From Mycobacterium colombiense (lineage in GTDB: Bacteria; Actinomycetota; Actinomycetes; Mycobacteriales; Mycobacteriaceae): DNA of 64,000 bases. This document shows positions 39,698 through 48,209 of this stretch, piece by piece. The notes beneath the pieces are model-generated. The model had not been told where the DNA came from, ran no database searches, and saw nothing but the letters and a program-made list of their open reading frames with translations. The translations under genes were made by a program, and so were the position numbers. Location: NCBI RefSeq assembly GCF_003284935.1, contig NZ_QMEV01000004.1, positions 62,001-126,000 on the forward strand, read 5' to 3'. The first letter of the stretch is position 1. The number at the start of each line of letters is the position of its first letter.

Positions 39698-39724
39698 CTA
39701 GCACTCACTGGTCGCGAGTGCCAA
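39698..39724. promoter_or_regulatory. CIRCE element 1 (HrcA operator)
   Basis: CTAGCACTC (39698-39706), nine spacer bases, GAGTGCCAA (39716-39724). It is the groEL-proximal of two CIRCE sites, 112 bp upstream of the groEL2 ATG. Two outer positions deviate from the TTAGCACTC-N9-GAGTGCTAA consensus. Confidence 0.88.
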
Positions 39725-39732
39725 CGTCATTC

Positions 39733-39759
39733 TTAGCACTCGCCCATGTCGAGTGCAAG
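39733..39759. promoter_or_regulatory. CIRCE element 2 (HrcA operator)
   Basis: TTAGCACTC (39733-39741), nine spacer bases, GAGTGCAAG (39751-39759). The left arm matches the consensus exactly. It starts 8 bp from CIRCE 1 and ends 12 bp from the stop of the upstream TetR gene. Confidence 0.9.
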
Positions 39760-39771
39760 AAGCGGTCAGCC

Positions 39772-40353
39772 CTATCGCCCAGCGCGTAAACCGTCGACGA
39801 CGACGTCGGTAACCCGCTCGGCCAACGCCGAGTTGTATGCCTCCATCGCCTGGCAGCCGACCATGATCGCCTTCACTTCGCGGACCCCGACATCCCGGCG
39901 CGCGGTGCCCGCCCGCTGCGCGGCTCGCAGCAGCTCGTCGAGCATGGCCAGGAAGGCGTCCTCGGCGTCGGGGGCGGCGGTGGCGATGTCGACGCCAAGC
40001 CCGGCCAGCGCGTCGGCCAGACCACGATCCGTCGCGCCCCACTGCAGCACCATCGACCGCAGGAAGGCGAAGAGCGCCTCGCCGGAGCCTTCGGAGTGCA
40101 GCAGTGCGCGGCCGTCGTCGACCAGCCGCTGCATCCGGTCCTCGATAACCGCCTGGAACAGCGCTTCCTTGGTCGGGAAGTGCCGGTAGACGGTGCCGGC
40201 CCCGACGCCGGCCCGGCGCGCGATCTCGTCGATGGGCACCGACAGGCCCTCGGCCGCGAAGGTGTCGTAGGCGACCTCCAGCACGCGCGCGCGGTTGCGC
40301 GCCGCATCGGCGCGTAACCGGCGTTCGGGCTGTGCCATCTGTTCATCACCCAT
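39772..40353 (-). CDS. TetR-family regulator
   Basis: 193 residues from ATG 40353; MAQPERR at codon 6 is an alternative start. The helix-turn-helix spans about 20-65 (VPIDEIARRAGVGAGTVYRHFPTKEAL, quoted as VPIDEIARRAGVGAG plus TVYRHF). The C-terminal SBD-like domain has VGCQAMEAYN. It is divergent from an SDR gene, and a promoter and an inverted repeat occupy the 88 bp between them, so control of the SDR and itself is likely. Confidence 0.9.
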   Translation of the reverse strand: MGDEQMAQPERRLRADAARNRARVLEVAYDTFAAEGLSVPIDEIARRAGVGAGTVYRHFPTKEALFQAVIEDRMQRLVDDGRALLHSEGSGEALFAFLRSMVLQWGATDRGLADALAGLGVDIATAAPDAEDAFLAMLDELLRAAQRAGTARRDVGVREVKAIMVGCQAMEAYNSALAERVTDVVVDGLRAGR

Positions 40354-40399
40354 CGGTTGACAAAGCGGGGCGTGCGTTCCGTATAGTCGGAGTCAACCG
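40354..40399 (+). promoter_or_regulatory. SigA-type promoter and flanking inverted repeat between tetR and SDR genes
   Basis: TTGACA (40357-40362) and TATAGT (40382-40387) form a -35/-10 pair with a 19 bp spacer for the SDR gene. CGGTTGAC (40354-40361) and GTCAACCG (40392-40399) are exact reverse complements overlapping the -35 box and the start-site region. AAGGAG at 40430-40435 is the SDR ribosome binding site. This geometry suits repression by the divergent TetR. Confidence 0.6.
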
Positions 40400-40441
40400 G
40401 AGCGCCCGCCCCGTTTACTCTACAAGTTCAAGGAGCCTGTC

Positions 40442-41356
40442 ATGGCGAAGTGGACCACCGCGGACATTCCCGACCAGACCGGCCGGGTCGCCGTCATCAC
40501 CGGGGCCAACACCGGCCTGGGCTACGAGACCGCCAAGGCGCTGGCCGCGCACGGCGCCCACGTGGTGCTGGCCGTGCGCAACCTGGACAAGGGCAAGGAC
40601 GCCGTCGCGCGCATCACCGCCGAGAGCCGCGACGCCGACGTCGCTCTGCAGGAACTCGACCTCACCTCGCTGGAGTCCGTCCGCGCGGCCGCCGAACAGC
40701 TGCGCTCCGCACACGACCGCATCGACCTGCTGATCAACAACGCCGGGGTGATGTACACGCCGAAGTCGACCACCAAGGATGGCTTCGAGCTGCAGTTCGG
40801 CACCAACCACCTGGGCCACTTCGCCCTCACCGGTCTGCTGCTGGACCGGCTGCTGCCGGTCGCCGGCTCGCGGATCGTCACGGTCAGCAGCGTCGGCCAC
40901 CGCATCCTCGCCGACATTCACTTCGACGACCTGCACTGGGAGCGCCGCTACAACCGCGTCGCCGCCTACGGGCAGGCCAAGCTGGCCAACTTGCTGTTCA
41001 CCTACGAACTGCAACGACGGCTCGCCCCGCACGGCACGACGATCGCCGCCGCCGCGCACCCCGGCGGTTCGAACACCGAATTGGGTCGCTACACGCCCAC
41101 GCTGCTGAAGCCCGCCGTCGACCTGTTCTTCTCGCGGATTGCTCAGGACGCGGCCATGGGCGCGCTGCCCACCCTGCGCGCGGCCACCGACCCGGCGGTG
41201 CTCGGTGGGCAGTACTACGGTCCCGACGGCCTCGGCCAGACCCGCGGCTACCCGACGATCGTGGGCTCCAGCAAGAAGTCGCACGATGCCGACCGGCAGC
41301 GCCGGCTGTGGGCGATTTCCGAGGAGCTCACCGGGGTGGTCTATCCCCTCGATTAA
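40442..41356 (+). CDS. SDR-family oxidoreductase, retinol dehydrogenase-like (paralogue of Rv0439c)
   Basis: 304 residues. TGANTGLGYETAK binds the cofactor; NNAGVMYTPKSTT, the FGTNHLGHFALTGLLL block, VTVSSVGH (catalytic Ser) and AYGQAKLANLLF (Tyr/Lys) follow. It is closely related to the SDR at 43161: both share WTTAD/WSEGD-IPDQ/VPDQ starts and the AATDPAV(L/V)GGQYYGP ending. Substrate unknown; relatives act on long-chain alcohols or steroids. The 3' end overlaps the convergent M24 gene by 4 bp. Confidence 0.9.
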   Translation: MAKWTTADIPDQTGRVAVITGANTGLGYETAKALAAHGAHVVLAVRNLDKGKDAVARITAESRDADVALQELDLTSLESVRAAAEQLRSAHDRIDLLINNAGVMYTPKSTTKDGFELQFGTNHLGHFALTGLLLDRLLPVAGSRIVTVSSVGHRILADIHFDDLHWERRYNRVAAYGQAKLANLLFTYELQRRLAPHGTTIAAAAHPGGSNTELGRYTPTLLKPAVDLFFSRIAQDAAMGALPTLRAATDPAVLGGQYYGPDGLGQTRGYPTIVGSSKKSHDADRQRRLWAISEELTGVVYPLD

Positions 41357-42051
41357 CTGAGGTCGAGCAGCTGTTCGTAGAAGCCGCCGAAACCGCGTGC
41401 GCGATCGACGAGGTGGATCTCGAGGATCCAGTGACAGATGCGCCCGCGCGGATCGGTGCGGCGCATCGGCTTGGTCGATCCGGGCATGATGTACCACTGG
41501 ACGCCCGGGCCGGCGATCTTCTTGTGCGGGAATTCGCCGATCAGGTGGCCCGCGATGCGGCTGCCCCAGTCGAAGCCCTCGGCGCGGGCCACGCCGACGA
41601 CGTAGTCGAACAGCTCGGCGCCGGTGATCTCGGGATTGCTCGCGAAGTGGTCGCGGCCGGCCTGCCACACCCGCGGCAGCGCGTCGCGAACGGCCATCTT
41701 GTGCGGGTCGTCGCCGAGCACGAACGTCCGCCCGAAATCGGCCTCCCAGTCCTCGAAGATCGGCCCCAGGTCCAGGAAGACGATGTCGTCGTCGACGATC
41801 ACCCGGTCCGGCGGGCGTTCGTGGAACGGCTGCAGCGTGTTCTCCCCGGCCCGCACGATCCGCCGGTGCCAGTGCCGCGTCACCCCGAACATCTCCCCGG
41901 CGAGGTCGTGGATCTGGTCGGAGAGTTCCTTTTCGGCCAGCCCGGGGCGGATCATGGCCCGCCGCTCGATCTCGTCGAACAGCCGCCCGGCCTTGTCCTC
42001 GGCGTCCAGCAGCCGTTGCACGCGAACGTCTTCGGCGCTCGATCCCTTCAC
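41353..42051 (-). CDS. M24-family metallopeptidase (Xaa-Pro aminopeptidase-like)
   Basis: 232 residues from GTG 42051, about the size of a lone pita-bread catalytic domain. Metal ligands are suggested by FLDLGPIFEDWEADFGRTFV (Asp pair), GHLIGEFPH (His) and ILEIHLVD (Glu). The second Asp/Glu pair is atypical, so a non-peptidase M24 fold (e.g. creatinase-like) is possible. It lacks the N-terminal domain of full Xaa-Pro dipeptidases. Divergent from a cupin gene with 29 bp between starts. Confidence 0.8.
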   Translation of the reverse strand: MKGSSAEDVRVQRLLDAEDKAGRLFDEIERRAMIRPGLAEKELSDQIHDLAGEMFGVTRHWHRRIVRAGENTLQPFHERPPDRVIVDDDIVFLDLGPIFEDWEADFGRTFVLGDDPHKMAVRDALPRVWQAGRDHFASNPEITGAELFDYVVGVARAEGFDWGSRIAGHLIGEFPHKKIAGPGVQWYIMPGSTKPMRRTDPRGRICHWILEIHLVDRARGFGGFYEQLLDLS

Positions 42052-42080
42052 ACCGGCGATGTTATGCGCACACTGGAACC

Positions 42081-42575
42081 ATGTCCCTCGTCGTGCCGCC
42101 CTACCCGCCAGCCCGCTACACCAAGGACGAACCGGAGATCAGCGCCTGGCTCAAGCGGGCCGAAGAGCCCCCCGACTACGAGACCACCGGGGTCAAGTAC
42201 CACTACCTGGCCAACCAACAGGACACCGCCGGCGACTACGGGCTCTACCGGGTCGATATCGCCCCGGCCGGCGGCGGCCCGCCGGCGCATTTCCACCGCG
42301 CCATGTCCGAGGCGTTCTTCGTCCTGTCCGGGACGATGAAACTCTACGAGGGCACCCAGTGGACGGACGGCCACCAAGGCGACTTCCTCTACGTGCCACC
42401 CGGGGGCGTCCACGGTTTTCGCAACGAGGCGGACGAACCGGCATCGATTCTGATGCTGTTCGCGCCCGGCGCACCGCGCGAGGCATACTTCGAAGCCTTT
42501 GCGGCACTGGCGGATATGACCGACGACGAACGCCGGGAATGGTTCATCCGCCACGATAATTTCTGGGTGCAATAA
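42081..42575 (+). CDS. cupin-domain protein
   Basis: 164 residues. The cupin core has motif 1 PPAHFHRAMSEAFFVLSGTM and motif 2 GDFLYVPPGGVHGFRNE. Motif 1 has His at two positions and a Glu, so a metal site is plausible. Small cupins of this type include dioxygenases and isomerases; function not assigned. Located 29 bp from the divergent M24 gene. Confidence 0.82.
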   Translation: MSLVVPPYPPARYTKDEPEISAWLKRAEEPPDYETTGVKYHYLANQQDTAGDYGLYRVDIAPAGGGPPAHFHRAMSEAFFVLSGTMKLYEGTQWTDGHQGDFLYVPPGGVHGFRNEADEPASILMLFAPGAPREAYFEAFAALADMTDDERREWFIRHDNFWVQ

Positions 42576-43160
42576 ACCCTGGCGTTAACCCGAAATTCGT
42601 TCCGCCGTAACGTTTCTGACGGTGACGCCGAGCGCGGGAACAGTGGGCGTAGGGTGTGTCCGTGCGAACGCGGAAGCCGTCGAAACGGGCTGCGGCCTGG
42701 ATGCGGCAGAGGATCGATTGGTCGATGAGCGCCCCGGTGATGATCAGCCTGCGGATCAAACGCCCAAAACCCCGCAGCACACCGGACTTTCGGCCCCGCC
42801 CACCCACGCCCGTCGCCGTGCGGGAACGCAGCACCCGGGTCGGCGGCTATCAACGGGGCGGGCGAGGAGTGCGCGATCGCGCCCGGGCACGCCTGTCGCT
42901 CGCACCGGCCGCGATGACCCGAGGGCCGCGCGTACAACGCGCGCCGGGCCGCCGTTACGTCACGCCCCTCAGGTCGCCGTCGACGTAGCGCTGCACGTGG
43001 GGCGCGATCGCGGCGAGCGTGCGACTCCCCCACCCTCGACGAGCCCCACGAGCGCGTCGGATCCGGTGGAAATCGCCGTCCGGGTAACGGTTTTTCGCAA
43101 AGGACACGACACGCCGAACCGTCACAGGGCCGTCGCCCAACCCGACCGGGTCGACCGCCG
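42576..43160. other. 585 bp region without a confident gene; possible gene remnant
   Basis: Open frames here are Arg/Pro-rich with weak third-position GC and no domain signatures. The best hint of former coding is on the minus strand at about 42955-43020, where 20 codons with nearly all G/C third positions read LAAIAPHVQRYVDGDLRGVT before a stop. Upstream in the same frame the sequence degenerates, while a neighbouring frame continues with good composition. This looks like the decayed 3' end of a gene. No mobile-element signature is seen. Confidence 0.4.
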
Positions 43161-44117
43161 ATGAGTATGTTTTGGGCCATGGCTTCCAACGACACAGAGA
43201 ACCGCAACTGGTCGGAGGGCGACGTCCCGGACCAGAGCGGCCGCGTCGTCGTCGTCACCGGCGCGAACACCGGCATCGGGTATGAGGCGGCCGCCGTGCT
43301 GGCCTACCGCGGCGCCCACGTCGTGCTCGCGGTGCGCAACCTCGAGAAGGGCAACGCGGCGCTGTCGCGCATCGTCGCCGCCAGCCCGCGCGCGGACGTC
43401 ACGCTGCAACAGCTGGATCTGACCTCGCTGGACGCGATCCGGTCGGCCGCCGACGCGCTGCGCACGGCCTACCCGCGCATCGACCTGCTGATCAACAACG
43501 CGGGCGTGATGTGGACGCCCAAGCAGGTCACCCGGGACGGTTTCGAATTGCAGTTCGGCACCAACCATCTGGGCCACTTCGCGCTGACCGGGCTGCTGCT
43601 CGAAAACCTGCTGGTGGTGCGGGATTCGCGGGTGGTGACGGTCAGCAGCCTGGGCCACCGGCTACGCGCCGCGATCCACTTCGACGACCTGCAGTCAGAA
43701 CGCCGGTACGACCGGATGGCGGCCTACGGGCAGTCCAAGCTGGCCAACCTGCTGTTCACCTACGAGCTGCAGCGACGGCTGGCGGCCAAGGCCGACGCGA
43801 AGACCATCGCCGTCGCCGCGCATCCCGGCGGCTCCAACACCGAGTTGGCCCGCAACCTGCCGAGCGTGTTCCGGCCGGTGAAGGCCGTGCTGGGGCCGGT
43901 GCTGTTCCAGAGCCCGGCCATGGGCGCGTTGCCGACGCTGCGGGCCGCCACCGATCCGGCCGTCGTGGGCGGGCAGTACTACGGCCCGTCGGGATTCCTC
44001 GAACAGCGGGGCCGCCCGAAGCTGGTCGAGTCCAGCGCCCAGTCCCACGACGAGGAACTGCAGCGCCGGCTCTGGGCCGTGTCCGAAGAGCTCACCGGCG
44101 TCAGCTTCCCGGTCTGA
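43161..44117 (+). CDS. SDR-family oxidoreductase (Rv0439c-like)
   Basis: 318 residues from ATG 43161; ATG 43179 (MASNDTENRNWSEGD) is an alternative start. VTGANTGIGYEAA, NNAGVMWTPKQVT, VTVSSLGHRL and AYGQSKLANLLF are the SDR cofactor and catalytic motifs. Gene position directly before moeA2 matches Rv0439c. It is the second of two close paralogues in 4 kb, the other at 40442, suggesting local duplication with a cupin and an M24 gene between them. Confidence 0.9.
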   Translation: MSMFWAMASNDTENRNWSEGDVPDQSGRVVVVTGANTGIGYEAAAVLAYRGAHVVLAVRNLEKGNAALSRIVAASPRADVTLQQLDLTSLDAIRSAADALRTAYPRIDLLINNAGVMWTPKQVTRDGFELQFGTNHLGHFALTGLLLENLLVVRDSRVVTVSSLGHRLRAAIHFDDLQSERRYDRMAAYGQSKLANLLFTYELQRRLAAKADAKTIAVAAHPGGSNTELARNLPSVFRPVKAVLGPVLFQSPAMGALPTLRAATDPAVVGGQYYGPSGFLEQRGRPKLVESSAQSHDEELQRRLWAVSEELTGVSFPV

Positions 44118-44137
44118 CCCGGGACATAATGGCTCCG

Positions 44138-45343
44138 ATGCGCTCAGTCGCCGAACATCAGCGGGTGGTCACCGAGTTGATTCGCCCCCGCCCGCCGGTC
44201 GCGGTCCCGCTCACCGAGGCCCAGGACCTGGTGCTGGCCGAAGACGTGGTGGCGCAGCTGGCGTTGCCGGTCTTCGACAACTCGGCGATGGACGGCTACG
44301 CGGTGCACGCCGAAGACATCTCGACCGCCACACCCGAACACCCGGTGGTGCTGCCCGTCGCCGAAGACATTCCGGCCGGGCGCACCGATCAACTGACGCT
44401 GCAGCCCGGCACGGCCCACCGGATCATGACGGGCGCACCGCTGCCCGCCGGGGCGACCGCCGTCGTGCCGGTGGAGGACACCGACGGCGGCGTGGACGTC
44501 GTGTCGATCCGCGCGCCGCGCGAGGCGGGCAGGCATATCCGGCACGCGGGCGAGGACGTCTCCCCCGGCACCACCGTGTTGAGGCAGGGGCAGGTCGTGA
44601 CGCCCGCGGTGCTCGGCCTGGCGGCGGCGCTGGGAATCGCCGAGCTGCGGCTGATTCCGCGTCAGCGGGTGCTGGTGATCTCGACCGGATCGGAGCTGGT
44701 GACGCCGGGCACCGCGCTGCAGCCCGGGCAGATCTACGAGTCCAATTCGATCATGCTGGCCGGCGCCGTCCGGGATGCGGGCGCCGAACTGGTCGCCGTC
44801 GCGACCGCGGAAGACGAAGTGGCGCAATTCAGTTCGATCGTCGACCGATACGCGGCTGACGCGGACCTGATCATCACCAGCGGCGGCGTCAGCGCCGGCG
44901 CCTACGAGGTGGTCAAGGACGCCTTCGGCCGCGAGGGCGACCAGGGTGTGGAATTCGTCAAAGTCGCGATGCAGCCGGGCATGCCCCAAGGCGTGGGACG
45001 GGTGGCCGGCGCGACGATCGTCACGCTGCCCGGCAACCCGGTCAGCGCGCTGGTGTCCTTCGAGGTGTTCATCCGTCCCGCGCTGCGCCGGGCCATGGGT
45101 CTGCCGGACCCGGACCGTCCGCATCGCACCGCCGTGCTCGCCGAGTCGTTGACCTCACCGCGCGGCAAGCGCCAATTCCGGCGCGCGGTGCTGAGCGACG
45201 ACGCCGGCACGGTCACCAGCTACGGGCCGCCGGCGTCGCATCACCTGCGGTGGCTGGCGTCGGCGAACGGGCTGCTGGACATCCCCGAGGACGTCGTCGA
45301 GGTGCCCGAGGGCACCCCGTTGCAGGTCTGGGATCTGCGCTAG
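44138..45343 (+). CDS. moeA2: molybdopterin molybdenumtransferase MoeA2
   Basis: 401 residues from ATG 44138 (an ATG three codons earlier is possible). MoeA inserts molybdate into molybdopterin-AMP in cofactor biosynthesis. Signatures are LPVFDNSAMDGYAV, RIMTGAPLP, VVPVEDTD, the GTGSEL-type STGSELVTPG, YESNS, TSGGVSAGAYEVVKD and the C-terminal LPGNPVSALVSFEVF. It starts 20 bp after the SDR stop. No other moa/moe gene is in the window. Confidence 0.95.
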   Translation: MRSVAEHQRVVTELIRPRPPVAVPLTEAQDLVLAEDVVAQLALPVFDNSAMDGYAVHAEDISTATPEHPVVLPVAEDIPAGRTDQLTLQPGTAHRIMTGAPLPAGATAVVPVEDTDGGVDVVSIRAPREAGRHIRHAGEDVSPGTTVLRQGQVVTPAVLGLAAALGIAELRLIPRQRVLVISTGSELVTPGTALQPGQIYESNSIMLAGAVRDAGAELVAVATAEDEVAQFSSIVDRYAADADLIITSGGVSAGAYEVVKDAFGREGDQGVEFVKVAMQPGMPQGVGRVAGATIVTLPGNPVSALVSFEVFIRPALRRAMGLPDPDRPHRTAVLAESLTSPRGKRQFRRAVLSDDAGTVTSYGPPASHHLRWLASANGLLDIPEDVVEVPEGTPLQVWDLR

Positions 45344-45349
45344 GGCTCA

Positions 45350-46561
45350 CTAGGCCGCGGGCGTGGCCACGTCGCGATGGAACTCGTCGGCCTTGTCGAA
45401 AGCCGGGGTGCAGCGGATGGCGATGCCGACGATCGCCATCATCACGGGAATGGTGACCAGCGCAGCCGACAGCCCCACCCGACCGGACAGGTGCCCGATC
45501 AGTGGCGGCCCGAGCAGATAACCCAGCCAGCCGGTCGCGGCCACGATGGCGATCGCCGATCCGGCGCCGCTCGCGCCGTAGGCCGCGCTGAAGGCGGTCG
45601 GCACCAGCAACGCCACGCCGGCGCCCAACGCCGCGAAACCGAGCACGCCGATCCAGGGGTTGGGGCTCGCCAGCATCACGCTCATGCCCACCACGGCCAC
45701 CAGCGCCAGCGCGGGCAGCAGCCGGCGACTGGGCGCCCGCGCGTGCAGCCGCGGGGCGCCGAACCGGGTGACCACCATCGCGCCCGTGTAGGCGGCGTAG
45801 CTCACCGCGGCGACGCTCGGGCCGGCGCCGAGGACGTTGCGCAGGTAGTTGGCCGACCAGTCGGTGGCGGCGCCTTCACACAGAAACGAGGCGAACGACA
45901 CGGCCGCCAGGATCGCCACCGTCGGCGTCAGCCACGCGCGGTTGCCTTCCGGCCGGCCCGACGGCGCCGCCCTCTCCGCCGCGTCGGGGATCAGGCGCCG
46001 GGTCAGCGTTTCCGCCACGATCAGGACGACCAGTCCGAGCGCCGCCAGCTGGACCGTCAGGCCGACGCCCGCGGTGACGCACCCCGCCCCGATCACCGCT
46101 CCCACCAGCGCCCCGACACTCCACATGCCGTGGAAGCGCGCCATGATCGGAGCCTCGGCGAGCCGCTCCACCGTGCCGGCCTGGGTGTTCATCGCGACGT
46201 CCAGCGCACCCTGGAACAGTCCCCACAGCGCCAGCGCCGCGAACAACCAAGCCCCGGATCGGGCCAGGCCCACCGTCATTCCGGCCGCCGCATAGCCGGC
46301 CACCGTGACCGGGATCAGCCGGTGGCTACCCCAGCGGGGCAGCGCCCAGTGGCACAGCGCGGTGGCCACCACCGATCCCAGCGGCGCACCGAACAGCGCC
46401 GTTCCAAGCGCCGCGTCGGAAAGGCCGAGTTCGGCCTTGACGTGGGGAATGTGGGCGGCCCAGGACGAGAACATCGTCCCGTGGGCGACGAAGACCGCCG
46501 TGACCGCGACTTTCGCCCGGCGCACTCGTACTGCCGGTCGATCGGCGCTGTGCGATTGCAT
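45350..46561 (-). CDS. major facilitator superfamily transporter
   Basis: 403 residues with about 12 membrane helices in two six-helix halves. The loop between helices 2 and 3 reads GAPLGSVVATALCHWALPRWGSH, and FHGMWSVGALVGAVIGAG is helix 5. This resembles the FucP/YbjJ-like drug or sugar MFS branch, but substrate cannot be inferred. It converges with moeA2 after 6 bp and is divergent from psd with 65 bp between starts. Confidence 0.86.
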   Translation of the reverse strand: MQSHSADRPAVRVRRAKVAVTAVFVAHGTMFSSWAAHIPHVKAELGLSDAALGTALFGAPLGSVVATALCHWALPRWGSHRLIPVTVAGYAAAGMTVGLARSGAWLFAALALWGLFQGALDVAMNTQAGTVERLAEAPIMARFHGMWSVGALVGAVIGAGCVTAGVGLTVQLAALGLVVLIVAETLTRRLIPDAAERAAPSGRPEGNRAWLTPTVAILAAVSFASFLCEGAATDWSANYLRNVLGAGPSVAAVSYAAYTGAMVVTRFGAPRLHARAPSRRLLPALALVAVVGMSVMLASPNPWIGVLGFAALGAGVALLVPTAFSAAYGASGAGSAIAIVAATGWLGYLLGPPLIGHLSGRVGLSAALVTIPVMMAIVGIAIRCTPAFDKADEFHRDVATPAA

Positions 46562-46626
46562 GTCGAAGGTGGGCGTTCCCCCTGCGGGCCGCTACGAATC
46601 AGTCGCGGGCTCCGTAAGATGGCCGC

Positions 46627-47349
46627 GTGGCACGCCGCCCCCGCACTGTCGGCCCCTCCGCTCAAGACCCGGGCTTCAGCCCGCAGCATGCACTGGAATT
46701 GGTGCGCTCCGCCGTCCCACCGGTGCATCCGGCCGGGCGACCGTTCGTCGGCGCCGGGCTGGCGCTGGCCCTGGTCGGCCGCAGGCATCGATGGCTGCGA
46801 CGGGCGGGCCTGCTGGCCGCCGGTGCCTGCGCGGGATTCTTCCGGCATCCCCCGCGGGTGCCACCCACCCGGCCGGGCGCGATCGTCGCACCCGCCGACG
46901 GCGAGATCTGCGTGATCGACTTCGCCGCCCCGCCCGCCGAATTGAACATGGGCGACGCGCCGCTGCCGCGGGTCAGCATCTTCCTGTCGCTGCTGGACGC
47001 GCACGTGCAGCGCGCGCCGGTCAGCGGCGAGGTGATCGCCGTGCAGCACCGGCCGGGCCGCTTCGGCTCGGCCGACCTGGCCGCCGCGAGCACCGAGAAC
47101 GAGCGCACCAGCCTGCGCATCCGCACCCCCGACGGCGCGGACGTCGTCGCGGTGCAGGTCGCCGGGTTGCTGGCCCGGCGCATCATCTGCGACGCGCACG
47201 TCGGGGACAAGCTGTCGATCGGGGACACCTACGGCCTGATCCGGTTCGGCTCCAGGCTGGACACCTACCTGCCGCCGGGCGCCGAGCCGCTGGTGAAGGT
47301 CGGCCAGCGCGCGATCGCCGGCGAGACCGTGCTGGCCGAGCTGCCATGA
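46627..47349 (+). CDS. psd: phosphatidylserine decarboxylase Psd
   Basis: 240-residue proenzyme from GTG 46627 that converts phosphatidylserine to phosphatidylethanolamine. Self-cleavage at Gly208-Ser209 in IRFGSRLD generates the pyruvoyl cofactor. [29 protein letters not shown] and STENERTS are family motifs, the His in DAHVQR being catalytic. A hydrophobic segment near 45-68 anchors it. Its TGA overlaps the pssA ATG (ATGA), placing synthase and decarboxylase in one operon. Confidence 0.96.
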   Translation: MARRPRTVGPSAQDPGFSPQHALELVRSAVPPVHPAGRPFVGAGLALALVGRRHRWLRRAGLLAAGACAGFFRHPPRVPPTRPGAIVAPADGEICVIDFAAPPAELNMGDAPLPRVSIFLSLLDAHVQRAPVSGEVIAVQHRPGRFGSADLAAASTENERTSLRIRTPDGADVVAVQVAGLLARRIICDAHVGDKLSIGDTYGLIRFGSRLDTYLPPGAEPLVKVGQRAIAGETVLAELP

Positions 47350-48209
47350 TCAGCAAGCCGCGCGGACGGCCGGCGGTCAACCTGCAGATCCTGCCGAGCG
47401 CGATGACGGTGCTCTCGGTCTGTGCGGGCTTGACCTCGATCCGGTTCGCCCTCGAACACCAGCCCAAGGCGGCCATGGCGCTGATCGCGGCGGCCGCGAT
47501 CCTGGACGGGCTCGACGGGCGGGTGGCCCGCATCCTGGACGCCCAGTCGCGGATGGGTGAGGAGATCGACTCGCTGGCCGACGCCGTGAACTTCGGCGTG
47601 ACGCCGGCGATCGTGCTCTACGTGACGCTGCTGACCAAGTCGCCGGCCGGCTGGGTGGTGATCCTGCTCTACGCGGTCTGCGTGGTGTTGCGGCTGGCAC
47701 GGTTCAACGCCTTGCAGGACGACGGCAGTCAGCCGTCCTACGCGCACGAGTTCTTCGTCGGCATGCCCGCGCCGGCCGGCGCGATCTCGATGATCGGCCT
47801 GATCGGACTCAAGCTGCAGTTCGGGGACGGCTGGTGGACGTCACCGCTGTTCCTCTGCAGCTGGATCACCGGGACGTCGATCCTGATGGTCAGCAAGATC
47901 CCGATGCGTAAGATGCACGCGGTCGCGGTGCCGCCGAGCTGGGCGGCACCCCTGCTGGCGGTCTTGGCGATCTGCGCGGCGGCCGCCGTGCTGGCGCCCT
48001 ACGTGTTGATCTGGGTGCTCATCGTCGCCTACCTGTGCCATGTGCCGTTCGCCATCCGCAACTCGCGCTGGCTGGCCGCGCATCCCGAGGCGTGGGATCA
48101 CGAGCCCAAGCAGCGCCGCGCCGCGCGGCGGGCGATCCGCCGGGCCCAACCCAACCGCCGGTCGATGGCGCGGCTGGGCCTGCGCAAGCCGGGCAGGCGC
48201 CTGCCTTGA
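47346..48209 (+). CDS. pssA: CDP-diacylglycerol-serine O-phosphatidyltransferase PssA
   Basis: 287-residue membrane enzyme making phosphatidylserine, the substrate of Psd. The CDP-alcohol phosphotransferase signature is complete: Asp57-Gly58, Ala61-Arg62, Gly71, Asp75 and Asp79 in [20 protein letters not shown]. About seven to eight helices run between 20 and 240, and the last 45 residues are strongly basic. ATG 47346 overlaps psd by 4 bp, and its TGA overlaps the next gene's TTG start. Confidence 0.96.
   Translation: MISKPRGRPAVNLQILPSAMTVLSVCAGLTSIRFALEHQPKAAMALIAAAAILDGLDGRVARILDAQSRMGEEIDSLADAVNFGVTPAIVLYVTLLTKSPAGWVVILLYAVCVVLRLARFNALQDDGSQPSYAHEFFVGMPAPAGAISMIGLIGLKLQFGDGWWTSPLFLCSWITGTSILMVSKIPMRKMHAVAVPPSWAAPLLAVLAICAAAAVLAPYVLIWVLIVAYLCHVPFAIRNSRWLAAHPEAWDHEPKQRRAARRAIRRAQPNRRSMARLGLRKPGRRLP

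Noticed and set aside
42389..43276. A 295-codon minus-strand frame over the cupin end and the gene-free stretch
   Set aside because: It overlaps a well-supported cupin and an SDR start and has Arg/Pro-rich sequence with poor codon bias.
46305..47345. An N-terminal extension of pssA through psd
   Set aside because: It is the psd gene read out of frame; pssA starts at the ATGA overlap.
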